NCBI GenBank assembly: GCA_016719895.1
Contig: JADJYG010000002.1
Span: 62,001-126,000, forward strand
Direction of reading: 5' to 3'
Origin: Saprospirales bacterium
Lineage (GTDB): Bacteria; Bacteroidota; Bacteroidia; Chitinophagales; Saprospiraceae
DNA: 64,000 nucleotides
Position numbers and translations under genes: made by a program. Shown here in pieces: positions 26,291 through 35,237 of the stretch. Below the pieces are notes generated by a model, which worked only from the letters and a program-made list of their open reading frames with translations, did not search any database and was not told where the DNA came from. Numbering within the stretch: the stretch's first letter is position 1; the number at the start of each line of letters is the position of its first letter.

Positions 26291-28474
26291 ATGCGATTAC
26301 TACTCTTACCCTCCTTTTTACTTGGCCTCTTTGCAGGCGCTTGCCAACAAACTCCCTCATCTTCCAACACACCCGATCCAATGCCCCCCTCCGTTTTTAA
26401 GCCGGAACCATACAGCGCGCCGCACCCGGAAAAAAAAACCCATACCCTGACCTCCGCTTTCGGCGGCCAGCGGGCCGACGATTATTACTGGCTCCGGGAG
26501 CGTGAAAACCCCGCCGTCCGTGCCTATCTGGAGGCCGAAAACCGGTATGCCGATTCGGTGCTGGAGCCCGTAGCCGCTCTGCGACAGCGGCTGTTCGATG
26601 AAATGAAGGCCCGAATCAAACAAGACGACAACTCCGTGCCGTACCGGAAAAATGGCTACTGGTACTACACGCGATATGAATCCGGAAAAGAGTACCCAAT
26701 TTATTGTCGTAAAAAAGGCGCGCTGGAAGCCCCTGAAACGGTAATGCTCGACGTCAATGTCCTTGCCCAGGGCAAACCCTATTGCCTGGCCACAGGGCTC
26801 CAGATAAGCCCCGACAATAACCTGCTCTTCTACGTGGTCGATTACACCGGCCGCAACCTGTTCGAAGGCAGGATATTGGATTTGCGCACGGGCCAATTAC
26901 TGCCGGATCGTTTCTCCGGTGTTCTGGCCGGCTCGTCAGCGTGGGCCAACGATAGCCGGTATTTATTCTATGAGACCAAAGACATTGAAACCCTGCGCAC
27001 CGATAAAATCTGGCGGCACCAGCTGGGGGGCGATGGGAAAAGCGAGACGACAGTTTATGTTGAAAAAGACGAAACGCTTTACCTGAGCCTGGGGAAATCG
27101 AAGTCCGAACAATATATTTTTATCAACCACGGCTATACCGATAACCTGGAAACACATTTCTTGAACGCCAATAACCCCTCCGGTGAATTTCAGGTAGTAC
27201 GGCCCCGGGAGAAGGGGTTTTTCTATACCCTCGAACACCACGGCGACAAGTTCCTGATCCGGACGAATTGGAATGCGCGCAACTTCCGGTTGATGGAAAC
27301 ACCCGTAAGCCAGCCGGAATCTCAAAACTGGACAGAATTACTGCCGCACCGGACGGACGTATTGCTCGATGGCATGGAGGTGTTCAAAGATTACCTGGCC
27401 GTTCAGGAACGGAAAGGAGGGCTCAAGCAATTGCGCATTATCCGTTGGTCGGACCGGGCTGAACACTACCTGGATTTTGGCGAGCCTACCTATACCGCCG
27501 ACGCCGACGCCAATCCGGAATTTGACAGCAAGACACTCCGTTATCGTTTTGCCTCCCTGAAAACCCCGGGGTCCATTTTCGATTACGATATGGAAAGCCG
27601 GCAAAAAACCCTGCTCAAAACCGAGCCGGTTTTAGGTGGATTTGCGTCGGACCATTACACCACCGAGTTTATCTGGGCCAATGCCCGCGACGGAGTGCGC
27701 GTGCCCGTTTCACTGGTTTACAGGAAAGGGCTCCGGCGCGATGGGAGCGCCCCCTGTCTGTTGGCTGGATACGGCTCTTATGGTTTTTCATACGATCCAT
27801 ACTTCAACCGGGATGCCCTGAGCTTGTTGGATCGCGGATTTGTGTATGCCATTGCGCATATCCGTGGCGGCACCGAAATGGGTTACGGCTGGTATGACGA
27901 CGGTAAACTGCTGCGCAAAATGAACACTTTTAATGATTTTATCGATTGCGCCGCAACCCTTTGCAGCCAAAAATATACCAGCGCCGACCGGCTGTTTGCC
28001 AGCGGGCGCTCTGCCGGAGGGCTTCTGATGGGCGCTGTGGCGAATATGGCCCCCCAACAGTTTAAGGGCATTATTGCCGGCGTGCCGTTTGTAGATGTGA
28101 TCACGACCATGAGCGATCCCAGCATCCCGCTCACTACAGGCGAATATACCGAATGGGGAAATCCGGCTGTCCTGGAAGAGTATGCGTATATGAAACAATA
28201 TTCGCCGTACGACAACGTGCGGGCCCAGGAATACCCCAACATACTGGTCCTTACGTCTTTCTCCGATTCGCAGGTGCAATATTTCGAGCCGGCAAAATGG
28301 GTGGCCAAACTGCGCGATCTGAAAACCGACCGCAACCTGCTGCTTTTCCATACCAACATGACCGGTTCGCACGGAGGCTCGTCAGGGCGCTTCGAGCGAC
28401 TCAAGGAGCGCGCCCTGGAATATGCCTGGATGATCGGTTTGCTGGGCGGCGATGACACGGAAGTGAAACAATAG
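26291..28474 (+). CDS. S9A prolyl oligopeptidase / oligopeptidase B-like lipoprotein
   Basis: This 727-residue serine peptidase has a lipoprotein-type signal (LLGLFAGACQQ), so the mature enzyme is probably anchored in the periplasm or outer membrane. The N-terminal beta-propeller starts after FGGQRADDYYWLRERENP. The catalytic domain has GRSAGG with Ser574, an aspartate in SFSDSQVQYFEP and a histidine in GSHGGSSGRF. Such enzymes cut short peptides after basic residues or proline; GRSAGG favours the oligopeptidase B branch. It is 50 nt after ribA and is followed by a strong terminator. Confidence 0.94.
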   Translation: MRLLLLPSFLLGLFAGACQQTPSSSNTPDPMPPSVFKPEPYSAPHPEKKTHTLTSAFGGQRADDYYWLRERENPAVRAYLEAENRYADSVLEPVAALRQRLFDEMKARIKQDDNSVPYRKNGYWYYTRYESGKEYPIYCRKKGALEAPETVMLDVNVLAQGKPYCLATGLQISPDNNLLFYVVDYTGRNLFEGRILDLRTGQLLPDRFSGVLAGSSAWANDSRYLFYETKDIETLRTDKIWRHQLGGDGKSETTVYVEKDETLYLSLGKSKSEQYIFINHGYTDNLETHFLNANNPSGEFQVVRPREKGFFYTLEHHGDKFLIRTNWNARNFRLMETPVSQPESQNWTELLPHRTDVLLDGMEVFKDYLAVQERKGGLKQLRIIRWSDRAEHYLDFGEPTYTADADANPEFDSKTLRYRFASLKTPGSIFDYDMESRQKTLLKTEPVLGGFASDHYTTEFIWANARDGVRVPVSLVYRKGLRRDGSAPCLLAGYGSYGFSYDPYFNRDALSLLDRGFVYAIAHIRGGTEMGYGWYDDGKLLRKMNTFNDFIDCAATLCSQKYTSADRLFASGRSAGGLLMGAVANMAPQQFKGIIAGVPFVDVITTMSDPSIPLTTGEYTEWGNPAVLEEYAYMKQYSPYDNVRAQEYPNILVLTSFSDSQVQYFEPAKWVAKLRDLKTDRNLLLFHTNMTGSHGGSSGRFERLKERALEYAWMIGLLGGDDTEVKQ

Positions 28475-28502
28475 GAATTGCCCGCCCGCCCGGCTACACC
28501 AA

Positions 28503-28542
28503 AAAAAACGCGCCGCTTCCAACCGGAAGCGGCGCGTTTTTT
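28503..28542. terminator. Strong bidirectional terminator
   Basis: An A-run and ACGCGCCGCTTCC, an AACC loop, then GGAAGCGGCGCGT with a T-run (stem about 18 bp including the A/T tract). It lies between the S9 peptidase gene and the oppositely oriented small gene at 28567. Confidence 0.9.
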
Positions 28543-28566
28543 TAAGGATCGAATAACACCCTCTCT

Positions 28567-28710
28567 CTACTCGTCTTCCTCGTCCAAGCCTTTCAAACGG
28601 TATTTAGTCTTTTCTACCGGCTTTAACTTTTTCTTTTTGTGAGCAGTGTGTTGTTGTTCGCGATCGTCCGAATGGCGGTAGTCTTTTTTGCTTTTTTCCC
28701 AGTTTTTCAT
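28567..28710 (-). CDS. Small highly charged protein, 47 residues
   Basis: A short open frame starts MKNWEKSKKDYRHSDDREQQ, continues with a lysine-rich block (HKKKKLKPVEKTKYRLK) and ends GLDEEDE. The basic-then-acidic pattern, clean stop just inside a terminator and the lack of any other gene between 28474 and 28841 support a real gene. No known family is recognised. It could be a ribosome- or nucleic-acid-associated protein. Confidence 0.55.
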   Translation of the reverse strand: MKNWEKSKKDYRHSDDREQQHTAHKKKKLKPVEKTKYRLKGLDEEDE

Positions 28711-28840
28711 GGCAAAACCGCTTTAGGTAATTTTCGTAAGAATTTGGTGAAACAATCATCTGGTCGTACAAACCAGTAGTCGTCGTGCCAGACAGGTACA
28801 AAAATAAACGCTCCTTTGGAATTCGCAACAGATTATCCTG

Positions 28841-29899
28841 TTAAACTTTTTCTGCCTGGCTTTCTTCGGGTTCCAATTGTTCGAGCGCCAGGCCCTCGTC
28901 CATCCGGTCTTCATCAGCCTCCCAGTCTACACTTTTGTCTGCGTCCCGTTCTTTAAAAATAGACACCCCCACGCCAGCCGCCAGTAATAATCCGATGATC
29001 ATCAGGGACATCAGTTCGGGGATATGGATATGCTGCGGCAGAAGGATCATTTTTACCCCGATAAAAAAGAGAATACCAATCATGCTGTATTTGAGGTACG
29101 TAAACCGGTCCAGGATATTGGACAAAACGAAATACAGCGACCGCAAGCCCAGGATGGCGAATATATTGGAAGAAAACACCAAAAACGGGTCTGTAGTAAT
29201 GGAAAACACCGCTGGTACGGAATCAAAGGCAAACATGATATCGGTAGTCTCGATCACCATCAGGGCGACAAACATCGGCGTTACAGCGCGCCGGCCGTTC
29301 TCGATCGTGAAAAAATTGCCGCCGGCATAACTCCGGCTCACCGGATAAATGCGCCGGATGAATTTGACCACGCCATGGTCGTTGATATCTTCCTCCATGT
29401 CACTGCTGCGCCACATTTTATAAGCCGACCACAACAATAAAGCGCCAAAAAAGTAGAACAGCCAGGTGAAATAATGCACCAGTGCGATACCGGCGCCGAT
29501 CAGCAAACCCCGGAAAACCAAAACGCCGAGAATACCCCAAAACAATATGCGGTGCTGATATAGTTTAGGTACCCGAAACTGGGCAAACACCAGCGCCATG
29601 ACAAACAAGTTGTCCACACTCAGGGCTTCTTCCAATAAATAGCCGGTCAAATATTTGAGGGCTGCCTCGCTCCCATCCATCGGTTCGTACGGATAGAGGC
29701 CAAGCCCGAGCCACTTGTTTTCATAGGCATAATAAATAAACACATTGAAAACCAACGCCAAACTAACCCATGCGATCGTCGAGAAAAACGCCTCCTTCGC
29801 CGTCGGCGTATGGGCCTTCCGGTTGAAAAAACCGAGATCCAAGGCCATAAGAATCAGCACCAGGGCAATAAACCCTATCCATACATATGATTCAATCAT
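28841..29899 (-). CDS. TerC/Alx family membrane protein (long form)
   Basis: This 352-residue polytopic protein of the Alx branch has about nine hydrophobic helices and the acidic family motifs EEALSVDNLFVMAL and ETTDIMFAFDSVPAVFS. The C-terminus is an acidic cytoplasmic tail. Relatives are implicated in manganese export and pH response; this is family knowledge, not shown here. It is about 100 residues longer than the TerC protein at 11148-11918, so the genome carries at least two types. Confidence 0.92.
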   Translation of the reverse strand: MIESYVWIGFIALVLILMALDLGFFNRKAHTPTAKEAFFSTIAWVSLALVFNVFIYYAYENKWLGLGLYPYEPMDGSEAALKYLTGYLLEEALSVDNLFVMALVFAQFRVPKLYQHRILFWGILGVLVFRGLLIGAGIALVHYFTWLFYFFGALLLWSAYKMWRSSDMEEDINDHGVVKFIRRIYPVSRSYAGGNFFTIENGRRAVTPMFVALMVIETTDIMFAFDSVPAVFSITTDPFLVFSSNIFAILGLRSLYFVLSNILDRFTYLKYSMIGILFFIGVKMILLPQHIHIPELMSLMIIGLLLAAGVGVSIFKERDADKSVDWEADEDRMDEGLALEQLEPEESQAEKV

Positions 29900-30001
29900 C
29901 GTTCATTACCAACTTTACGAGGGAAAGATACGAAACAGAAAAATGCTGTTTTGATATTTTTTTACAACAGTCTGTTTCCAAATTATTCGGATAATTACGC
30001 T

Positions 30002-30009
30002 TACTTTTG
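30002..30009 (+). promoter_or_regulatory. Bacteroidota -7 element (TACTTTTG)
   Basis: TACTTTTG matches TAnnTTTG and would drive the S8 protease gene with a leader of about 120 nt. No TTG is found at the standard spacing. Confidence 0.45.
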
Positions 30010-30134
30010 ACTTTTGCCCTGATTAGACGGAATATGGAACAATCCTCTACCCATTTCGTTTGAAAATATGCCCCGGGCAGTTTATTTGCCCGACAAACAG
30101 TTCTTTATTTTCGATCAAACCTCCTGTGTTCATC

Positions 30135-33100
30135 ATGAGAACAATTGCTACGCTGTCTTTGCTCCTGGGTTGTTTTTTACTCCAACCCGCTTTCGCCCAA
30201 CAAACCTACCCCGTGCGTTTTTTCTGGGGTACGGAGTTTTTCCCCGACAATTATCAGGCCATTCGCCAAAATCCGGATGTTAAACCGGCTGACATCGTGA
30301 ATGGTTATTACACCCGGTTCATTCAATGCGCCGAAATCCCCACGGCCGCCATGCGGGCGGGCCTGGAAGAAGCCGGGGTGCAGTTTATCACGTACCTGCA
30401 TTACGGCGCCTACCTGGTTGCCCTGCCCGAACAGTTTGACCTGGGCAAGCTCGATGCCTTGAAGGTGCGCAGTATCGTCCCGGTACTGCCGGAATGGAAA
30501 CTGGCCCGCACGCTGCGCGAAAAACCGTACGGCAGCTGGGCTGTTGAAGGCGACCAGGTGGATATCTACCTCCAGGTGTATCCACACGTGCGCATACCGG
30601 AAGCCGCCGCCTGGTGTGGGCTGAACGGCCTGACCGTCGTAAAAGAAGGCAACCAAAACGGCATTTTGCAGGTCCGCCTCCACGAAAACCAGATCGCCGC
30701 CGCCGCCGCCCTGCCGTTCGTCCGCCACCTGGAGCTACTCCCGCCGCCCAGCCAGCCCGACGATGTCGGCGGCCGCTCGCTGCACCGCTCCAACCTGCTG
30801 GACGTGGACCATCCGCTCGGCAGAAAATTCAATGGCGAAGGCGTTGCGGTTATGGTCCGCGACGACGGACCGCTCGGCCCGCACATCGACTTTCAGGGGC
30901 GAAACACCGACGTTTTTGGCGCCAATGACACGGCAAATGGCACCCATGGCGACGGTGTGGGCGGCGTGATGTCCGGCGCCGGCAACCTCAACCCCGTGAT
31001 GAAAGGCATGGCCGCAGGCGCCACCATGTTTACCATCCGGTATCAGGCCGATTTTCAGGACAATACCATGGACCTGCACCTGCAACAAGGCGTCACCATT
31101 ACCAACTCTTCCTACTCCAACGGTTGCAACGTGGGCTATACCACCATTACCCAAACGATAGAGCAGCAATTGCTCGATAATCCCACCCTGATGCACGTCT
31201 TCTCTGCCGGTAATGCCAATGGCAGCGATTGCGGGTACGGCGCAGGCGACCAATGGGGCAATATTACCGGCGGCCACAAAATGGCGAAAAACGCCATTGC
31301 AACGGCTAATTTACACGCCGATGGCGCCCTGGAAGAATCCTCCAGCCGGGGCCCGGCCCACGACGGACGGCTCAAGCCGGATATCTCCGCACATGGCCAA
31401 AACCAAAACTCCACCGACCACAACAATACGTACCAGGTGTTTGGCGGCACCTCCGCCGCCGCGCCGGGTATCGCCGGTTGCCTGGCGCAGCTGACGCAGG
31501 CGTACAAAGAAATGCACAGCGGCCAACAACCCGATGCTGCCCTGCTGAAAGTGGCCCTGCTGAATACCGCCAACGAAATGGGCAACGTCGGGCCGGATTA
31601 TAAGTTCGGATGGGGCCATGTGAACAACTGGCGCGCCTATCAGTTGCTGGCAAACAACCGCTATCTGACCGGTAGCGTGGAACAAGGCATGCAAAGCACG
31701 CATACCATTCAAATACCTGCCGGCACCCGGCAGGCAAAAATTATGGTCTATTGGGTGGAGCGCCCGGCCGACGAAAACGCCGCCCGCGCCTTGATCAACG
31801 ACCTGGACCTGACCGTCACGGCGCCCGGCGGCACGGTGAACCTTCCCTGGCGGCTCGACCCGACACCCGACCCCATCCTTCTGGATACCCCGGCTGGAAA
31901 AGGCCGCGACTCGCTGAACAACATGGAACAGGTGACGATCGACAATCCCGCCGCAGGCATGTATACGGTCAATGTCAATGGATTCGAGGTGCCCTTCGGC
32001 CCGCAAGCCTACTATCTCGCCTGGGAGTTTTACAACGATGACGTCAAACTCACCTACCCTGCCGGCGGCGAAGGCCTCGTGCCCGGCGAAGTGTGCCGCA
32101 TTCAATGGGACGCCTACGGCACGGCAACCAATTTCACCCTGCGCTATTCCACCGACAATGCGCAAACCTTCCTACCGATCACCACGACCCCCGGCGCCAA
32201 CCGGATGTTTGACTGGACCGTACCCAACCAGGTCAACGGCCGGATCAAGGTGCTCATTATCCGGGGAAGCAAACGCGATACCACCGACTTTGCCCTCACC
32301 ATCGCGCCGGTACCTGCCGACCTCAAGATTGACAAAGTATGCCCCGATTCCATGACCGTTTCCTGGACGGCCATCAACGATACCCTGCAATACGACGTAT
32401 ACACTCTGGGCCAAAAATATATGGAAATAGTTGGGTCTACCGGCGCTGCATCGTACACCCTCCCCATTCAAAATGCCGGTGTAGCACAGTGGGTTTCCGT
32501 TCGGGCGGCCATGCCCGGAGGGCTCGCCGGCCGGAGGGCGCTTGCTGTGAACTGGCCGGGCGGCCTGTTGAATTGCAAACAACCCGACGATGTGGCCTTA
32601 GGCGAACTGCTCTCGCCGTTGGCGCAGGATATTTCGGCCATCGTTTCCTGCGACGCCATTCAGACAACGGTTAAAGCGCACATTGTAAACGAAGGCACTA
32701 ACCCGATCAGCGGCGCCCAACTCAGTTATCAACTGAATAACGAACCGCCGGTTACCGAAACCCTGCCAGATATTGCTGCGGGCGCCACCCTCGATTACAC
32801 CTTTATGCAGGCGCTCACCGTGTCGCAAAACGGCAACAACACCCTCCTGCTTTGGTCTACCTACGCCGATGAAGACGTGTTTTTCAACGATACGCTGAGC
32901 AGTACTTTTTTCGCCACGGTGAAGCCGGAAAACAGCTTCTTTACGCAAGGCTTCCAGGGAGCAACTTTTCCGCCGACAGGCTGGAAGGTGGAAAACCCCG
33001 ACGGCGGAATTACCTGGGCGCGTACCGCCGGTAACGTAACCGGCCCGGCCGGAACGCCCACCCGCGCTATCACTGTCGATTGCTATAACTACAGCAGCGA

Positions 33101-34223
33101 AGGCGAAGAGGATTACCTGTACCTGGTCCCGGTAGACCTGAGCGGTTTGCCGAGCCCGGGAGTCCGCTTCGATTTAGCGCATGCGAACTACGATTCCACG
33201 TATTACGACAGCCTGCGGATAGAGGTATTTGCCGATTGCGACCTGAACGCTACGCCTGCGGTGATCTGGGGCAAGGGCGGACCCAGCCTGGCCACTACCC
33301 TGCCCTCTACCGCTTCGTTCGGACCGGACAATGCCAGCGACTGGCGGACCGAAGTGGCCTCGCTGCTGCCATTTGCCAACCAGACGGTGATAATCCGGTT
33401 TGTTTCGGTAAATGATTTTGGTAATAATATTTTTATCGACAATATCGGCTTGCTGGAATACGACTTCAGCCCGCCGGTGGCCAACCTGGTGGCCTCCGAG
33501 CCGGCCGTTTGCCGGCTCGATACCATTACCTATACCGCCATTCCGAGCGGCACCCTCACGAGCTATACCTGGCTCTTCGGCTCCGGCGCACAACCGTCCA
33601 ATGCAACCGGCGTGGGCCCGCACAACGTGCGCTACCTGACGCCCGGCAATAAAAATGTGCGCCTCATTGTGAGCAATTCGAACGGCGCCGATACCGCTTT
33701 GCAGGTAGTGCCCGTGTTTGCTGCGCCGGTAACGAACTTCACGTGGTCGGCAACTGCCGGTACGGTAACGTTTACCAATACCAGCGCCAACGGGCAATCG
33801 TACCTGTGGAACTTTGGCGACGGCAATACCAGTACCGAGGTCAGCCCGGTTCATATCTATGCTGCGCCAGGCGCCTACACCGTGACGCTAACAGTAACAA
33901 ACGTATGCTCGTCTACCAGTAAGTCGCAAACCTTCGACCTGACCTTTGTGGGTACGCAGGAACTGGCAGAGATCAGCAATATCCGGATTTTGCCAAACCC
34001 GACCGAGGGTGATTTTATGGTTGAGTTGAACAGTTTGCGCACGGTGACCCTGCAGCTCCATTTGCTGGATGCCCAGGGGCGCCTGGTTAAAACGATCGGG
34101 GCAAATACGCCTCCGGGCGTTTCGCGTATTCCGTTTGAAGGCCTGAACCTGGCAAAAGGCCTGTACCAGTTGCAGGTTCAAACTGAAAGCGGCGTTCGCG
34201 TATTAAGTGTGGCAGTACAGTAA
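30135..34223 (+). CDS. S8 subtilisin-like serine protease with PKD domain and T9SS type A sorting domain
   Basis: This protein has 1,362 residues from the ATG at 30135, chosen because it begins the signal peptide (ATLSLLLGCFLLQPAFAQ). A prodomain-like region (25-200) precedes the subtilase domain. The catalytic aspartate is at VMVRDDG (243/244), His271 lies in GTHGDGVGG, and Ser440 in GGTSAAAP. A fibronectin-like region and a MAM-like or choice-of-anchor J-like region (about 950-1130) follow. Then comes a PKD domain (YLWNFGDGNTSTEVSPVH). The sorting domain begins at RILPNPTEGDFMVEL and ends LAKGLYQLQVQ. It is an extracellular protease exported by the type IX system; substrate unknown. Confidence 0.93.
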   Translation: MRTIATLSLLLGCFLLQPAFAQQTYPVRFFWGTEFFPDNYQAIRQNPDVKPADIVNGYYTRFIQCAEIPTAAMRAGLEEAGVQFITYLHYGAYLVALPEQFDLGKLDALKVRSIVPVLPEWKLARTLREKPYGSWAVEGDQVDIYLQVYPHVRIPEAAAWCGLNGLTVVKEGNQNGILQVRLHENQIAAAAALPFVRHLELLPPPSQPDDVGGRSLHRSNLLDVDHPLGRKFNGEGVAVMVRDDGPLGPHIDFQGRNTDVFGANDTANGTHGDGVGGVMSGAGNLNPVMKGMAAGATMFTIRYQADFQDNTMDLHLQQGVTITNSSYSNGCNVGYTTITQTIEQQLLDNPTLMHVFSAGNANGSDCGYGAGDQWGNITGGHKMAKNAIATANLHADGALEESSSRGPAHDGRLKPDISAHGQNQNSTDHNNTYQVFGGTSAAAPGIAGCLAQLTQAYKEMHSGQQPDAALLKVALLNTANEMGNVGPDYKFGWGHVNNWRAYQLLANNRYLTGSVEQGMQSTHTIQIPAGTRQAKIMVYWVERPADENAARALINDLDLTVTAPGGTVNLPWRLDPTPDPILLDTPAGKGRDSLNNMEQVTIDNPAAGMYTVNVNGFEVPFGPQAYYLAWEFYNDDVKLTYPAGGEGLVPGEVCRIQWDAYGTATNFTLRYSTDNAQTFLPITTTPGANRMFDWTVPNQVNGRIKVLIIRGSKRDTTDFALTIAPVPADLKIDKVCPDSMTVSWTAINDTLQYDVYTLGQKYMEIVGSTGAASYTLPIQNAGVAQWVSVRAAMPGGLAGRRALAVNWPGGLLNCKQPDDVALGELLSPLAQDISAIVSCDAIQTTVKAHIVNEGTNPISGAQLSYQLNNEPPVTETLPDIAAGATLDYTFMQALTVSQNGNNTLLLWSTYADEDVFFNDTLSSTFFATVKPENSFFTQGFQGATFPPTGWKVENPDGGITWARTAGNVTGPAGTPTRAITVDCYNYSSEGEEDYLYLVPVDLSGLPSPGVRFDLAHANYDSTYYDSLRIEVFADCDLNATPAVIWGKGGPSLATTLPSTASFGPDNASDWRTEVASLLPFANQTVIIRFVSVNDFGNNIFIDNIGLLEYDFSPPVANLVASEPAVCRLDTITYTAIPSGTLTSYTWLFGSGAQPSNATGVGPHNVRYLTPGNKNVRLIVSNSNGADTALQVVPVFAAPVTNFTWSATAGTVTFTNTSANGQSYLWNFGDGNTSTEVSPVHIYAAPGAYTVTLTVTNVCSSTSKSQTFDLTFVGTQELAEISNIRILPNPTEGDFMVELNSLRTVTLQLHLLDAQGRLVKTIGANTPPGVSRIPFEGLNLAKGLYQLQVQTESGVRVLSVAVQ

Positions 34224-34237
34224 TCGACCTGTCGAAT

Positions 34238-34812
34238 GAGGTTGTCTCATAAGTCCGTTTTAGTACTTGACATGGGTGCAAACGGCTCCTGTCCCCCAAA
34301 ATCAACCCCTATACGGACCTCGGAGAGGTCAAACGTTGGTAGAAGAATGGTCGAACGGAAGATTTACGCGACCTCGGAGAGGTCGAATGTTTGTTTTAAG
34401 GCTCGATTTAGACCGGTTCGACCTCTCCGAGGTCGTGTGGGTATCTTGGGGACGGAATTCTACCAACGTTTGACCTCTCTACTGCCGAGCGTGTGCTGTG
34501 CATAAATCCGGAATCTTCCCTACCCCCCTTTTTCTCCCCCCGCGCTTGTCATTCTGAAAGAACCTGTTCACTCTACGAGGGATAAACACGAGATGCACGC
34601 GTAGAGCGGGCAGGTTCCTGCGGAATGACAAGCGCGGGGGGAGAAAAGGGAGTGCAGCTTGGGGTGGCGGGTTATGCGTAGCCGACGCTCGGCGGTACCG
34701 AGGTCTGTCTGTATAGGGGGTGATTTTGAGGGATAGGGGCCGTTTACGCCCACTTGGCATCGTGTAGTTGCGGTGTTTTACAGGGATAAAAGGTAACTTT
34801 TGAGACAACCTC
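34238..34812. mobile_element. Non-autonomous element of nested inverted repeats (MITE-like)
   Basis: A 575-bp non-coding element. The termini GAGGTTGTCTCATAAGT (34238-34254) and its inverted copy (34796-34812) match 16 of 17 and resemble insertion-sequence ends. Inside, 34280-34323 pairs with 34698-34745 (imperfect). 34324-34344 pairs with 34458-34478 (21 bp perfect), and 34369-34387 pairs with 34417-34435 (19 bp perfect). A separate hairpin pairs 34530-34553 with 34624-34647 (24 bp perfect). The 15-nt palindrome GACCTCGGAGAGGTC occurs in both orientations. No transposase and no clear target duplication is seen. It sits directly after the S8 protease gene. Confidence 0.8.
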
Positions 34813-34887
34813 CTTATTTGGGCATCAAAGGATATCGCCGGCACATATTTTTAATTGCCCCCGCACGTACAATTTCTTTTCATATCC

Positions 34888-34920
34888 TTTGCAGTTTCAG
34901 CCTAATTCGCCGTACCTTTG
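34888..34920 (+). promoter_or_regulatory. rpsU promoter (TTTG, 21 nt, TACCTTTG)
   Basis: TTTG at 34888-34891 and TACCTTTG at 34913-34920 are 21 nt apart, close to the Bacteroidota consensus. The leader to the start at 34969 is about 45 nt. Confidence 0.6.
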
Positions 34921-34968
34921 CATCCCTAATTTTTACTAGCATTCATTTTATCAAAAAGAAGAATTTTC

Positions 34969-35163
34969 ATGCTCATCGTTGAGGTAAAAGACGGCGAAGC
35001 CATCGACAAGGTACTCAAAAAGTACAAAAAGAAATTTGAACGCGCCGGCATTCTGAAAGAATTGCGCCGCCGCAAGGCCTTTACCAAGCCGTCGGTTGAA
35101 CGGCGTGCCGAAGTGCTCAAAGCCGTGTATAAGGAAGACATGTACGGCAACAAGAACGATTGA
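34969..35163 (+). CDS. rpsU: 30S ribosomal protein S21
   Basis: This 64-residue basic protein has the S21 pattern: MLIVEVKDGEAIDKVLKKYK, then KFERAGILKELRRRKAFTKPSVERR. S21 joins the small subunit near the anti-Shine-Dalgarno end of 16S rRNA. It precedes xerC by 74 nt, an arrangement common in Bacteroidota. It has its own promoter. Confidence 0.97.
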   Translation: MLIVEVKDGEAIDKVLKKYKKKFERAGILKELRRRKAFTKPSVERRAEVLKAVYKEDMYGNKND

Positions 35164-35237
35164 TAATGGCGCCCAGGTGATCGTGAATCCGGCAATAATG
35201 CTGTACTATTGCAATGTTCAGTTAGCACACAACACGG

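Noticed and set aside
34238..34812. tRNA or structured rRNA fragment
   Set aside because: The stems are long perfect inverted repeats and do not form a cloverleaf; no T-arm consensus in the right place.
34236..34844. Several 60-120-codon frames within or overlapping the inverted-repeat element
   Set aside because: They run through palindromes in both directions and give Pro/Arg-rich text without motifs.
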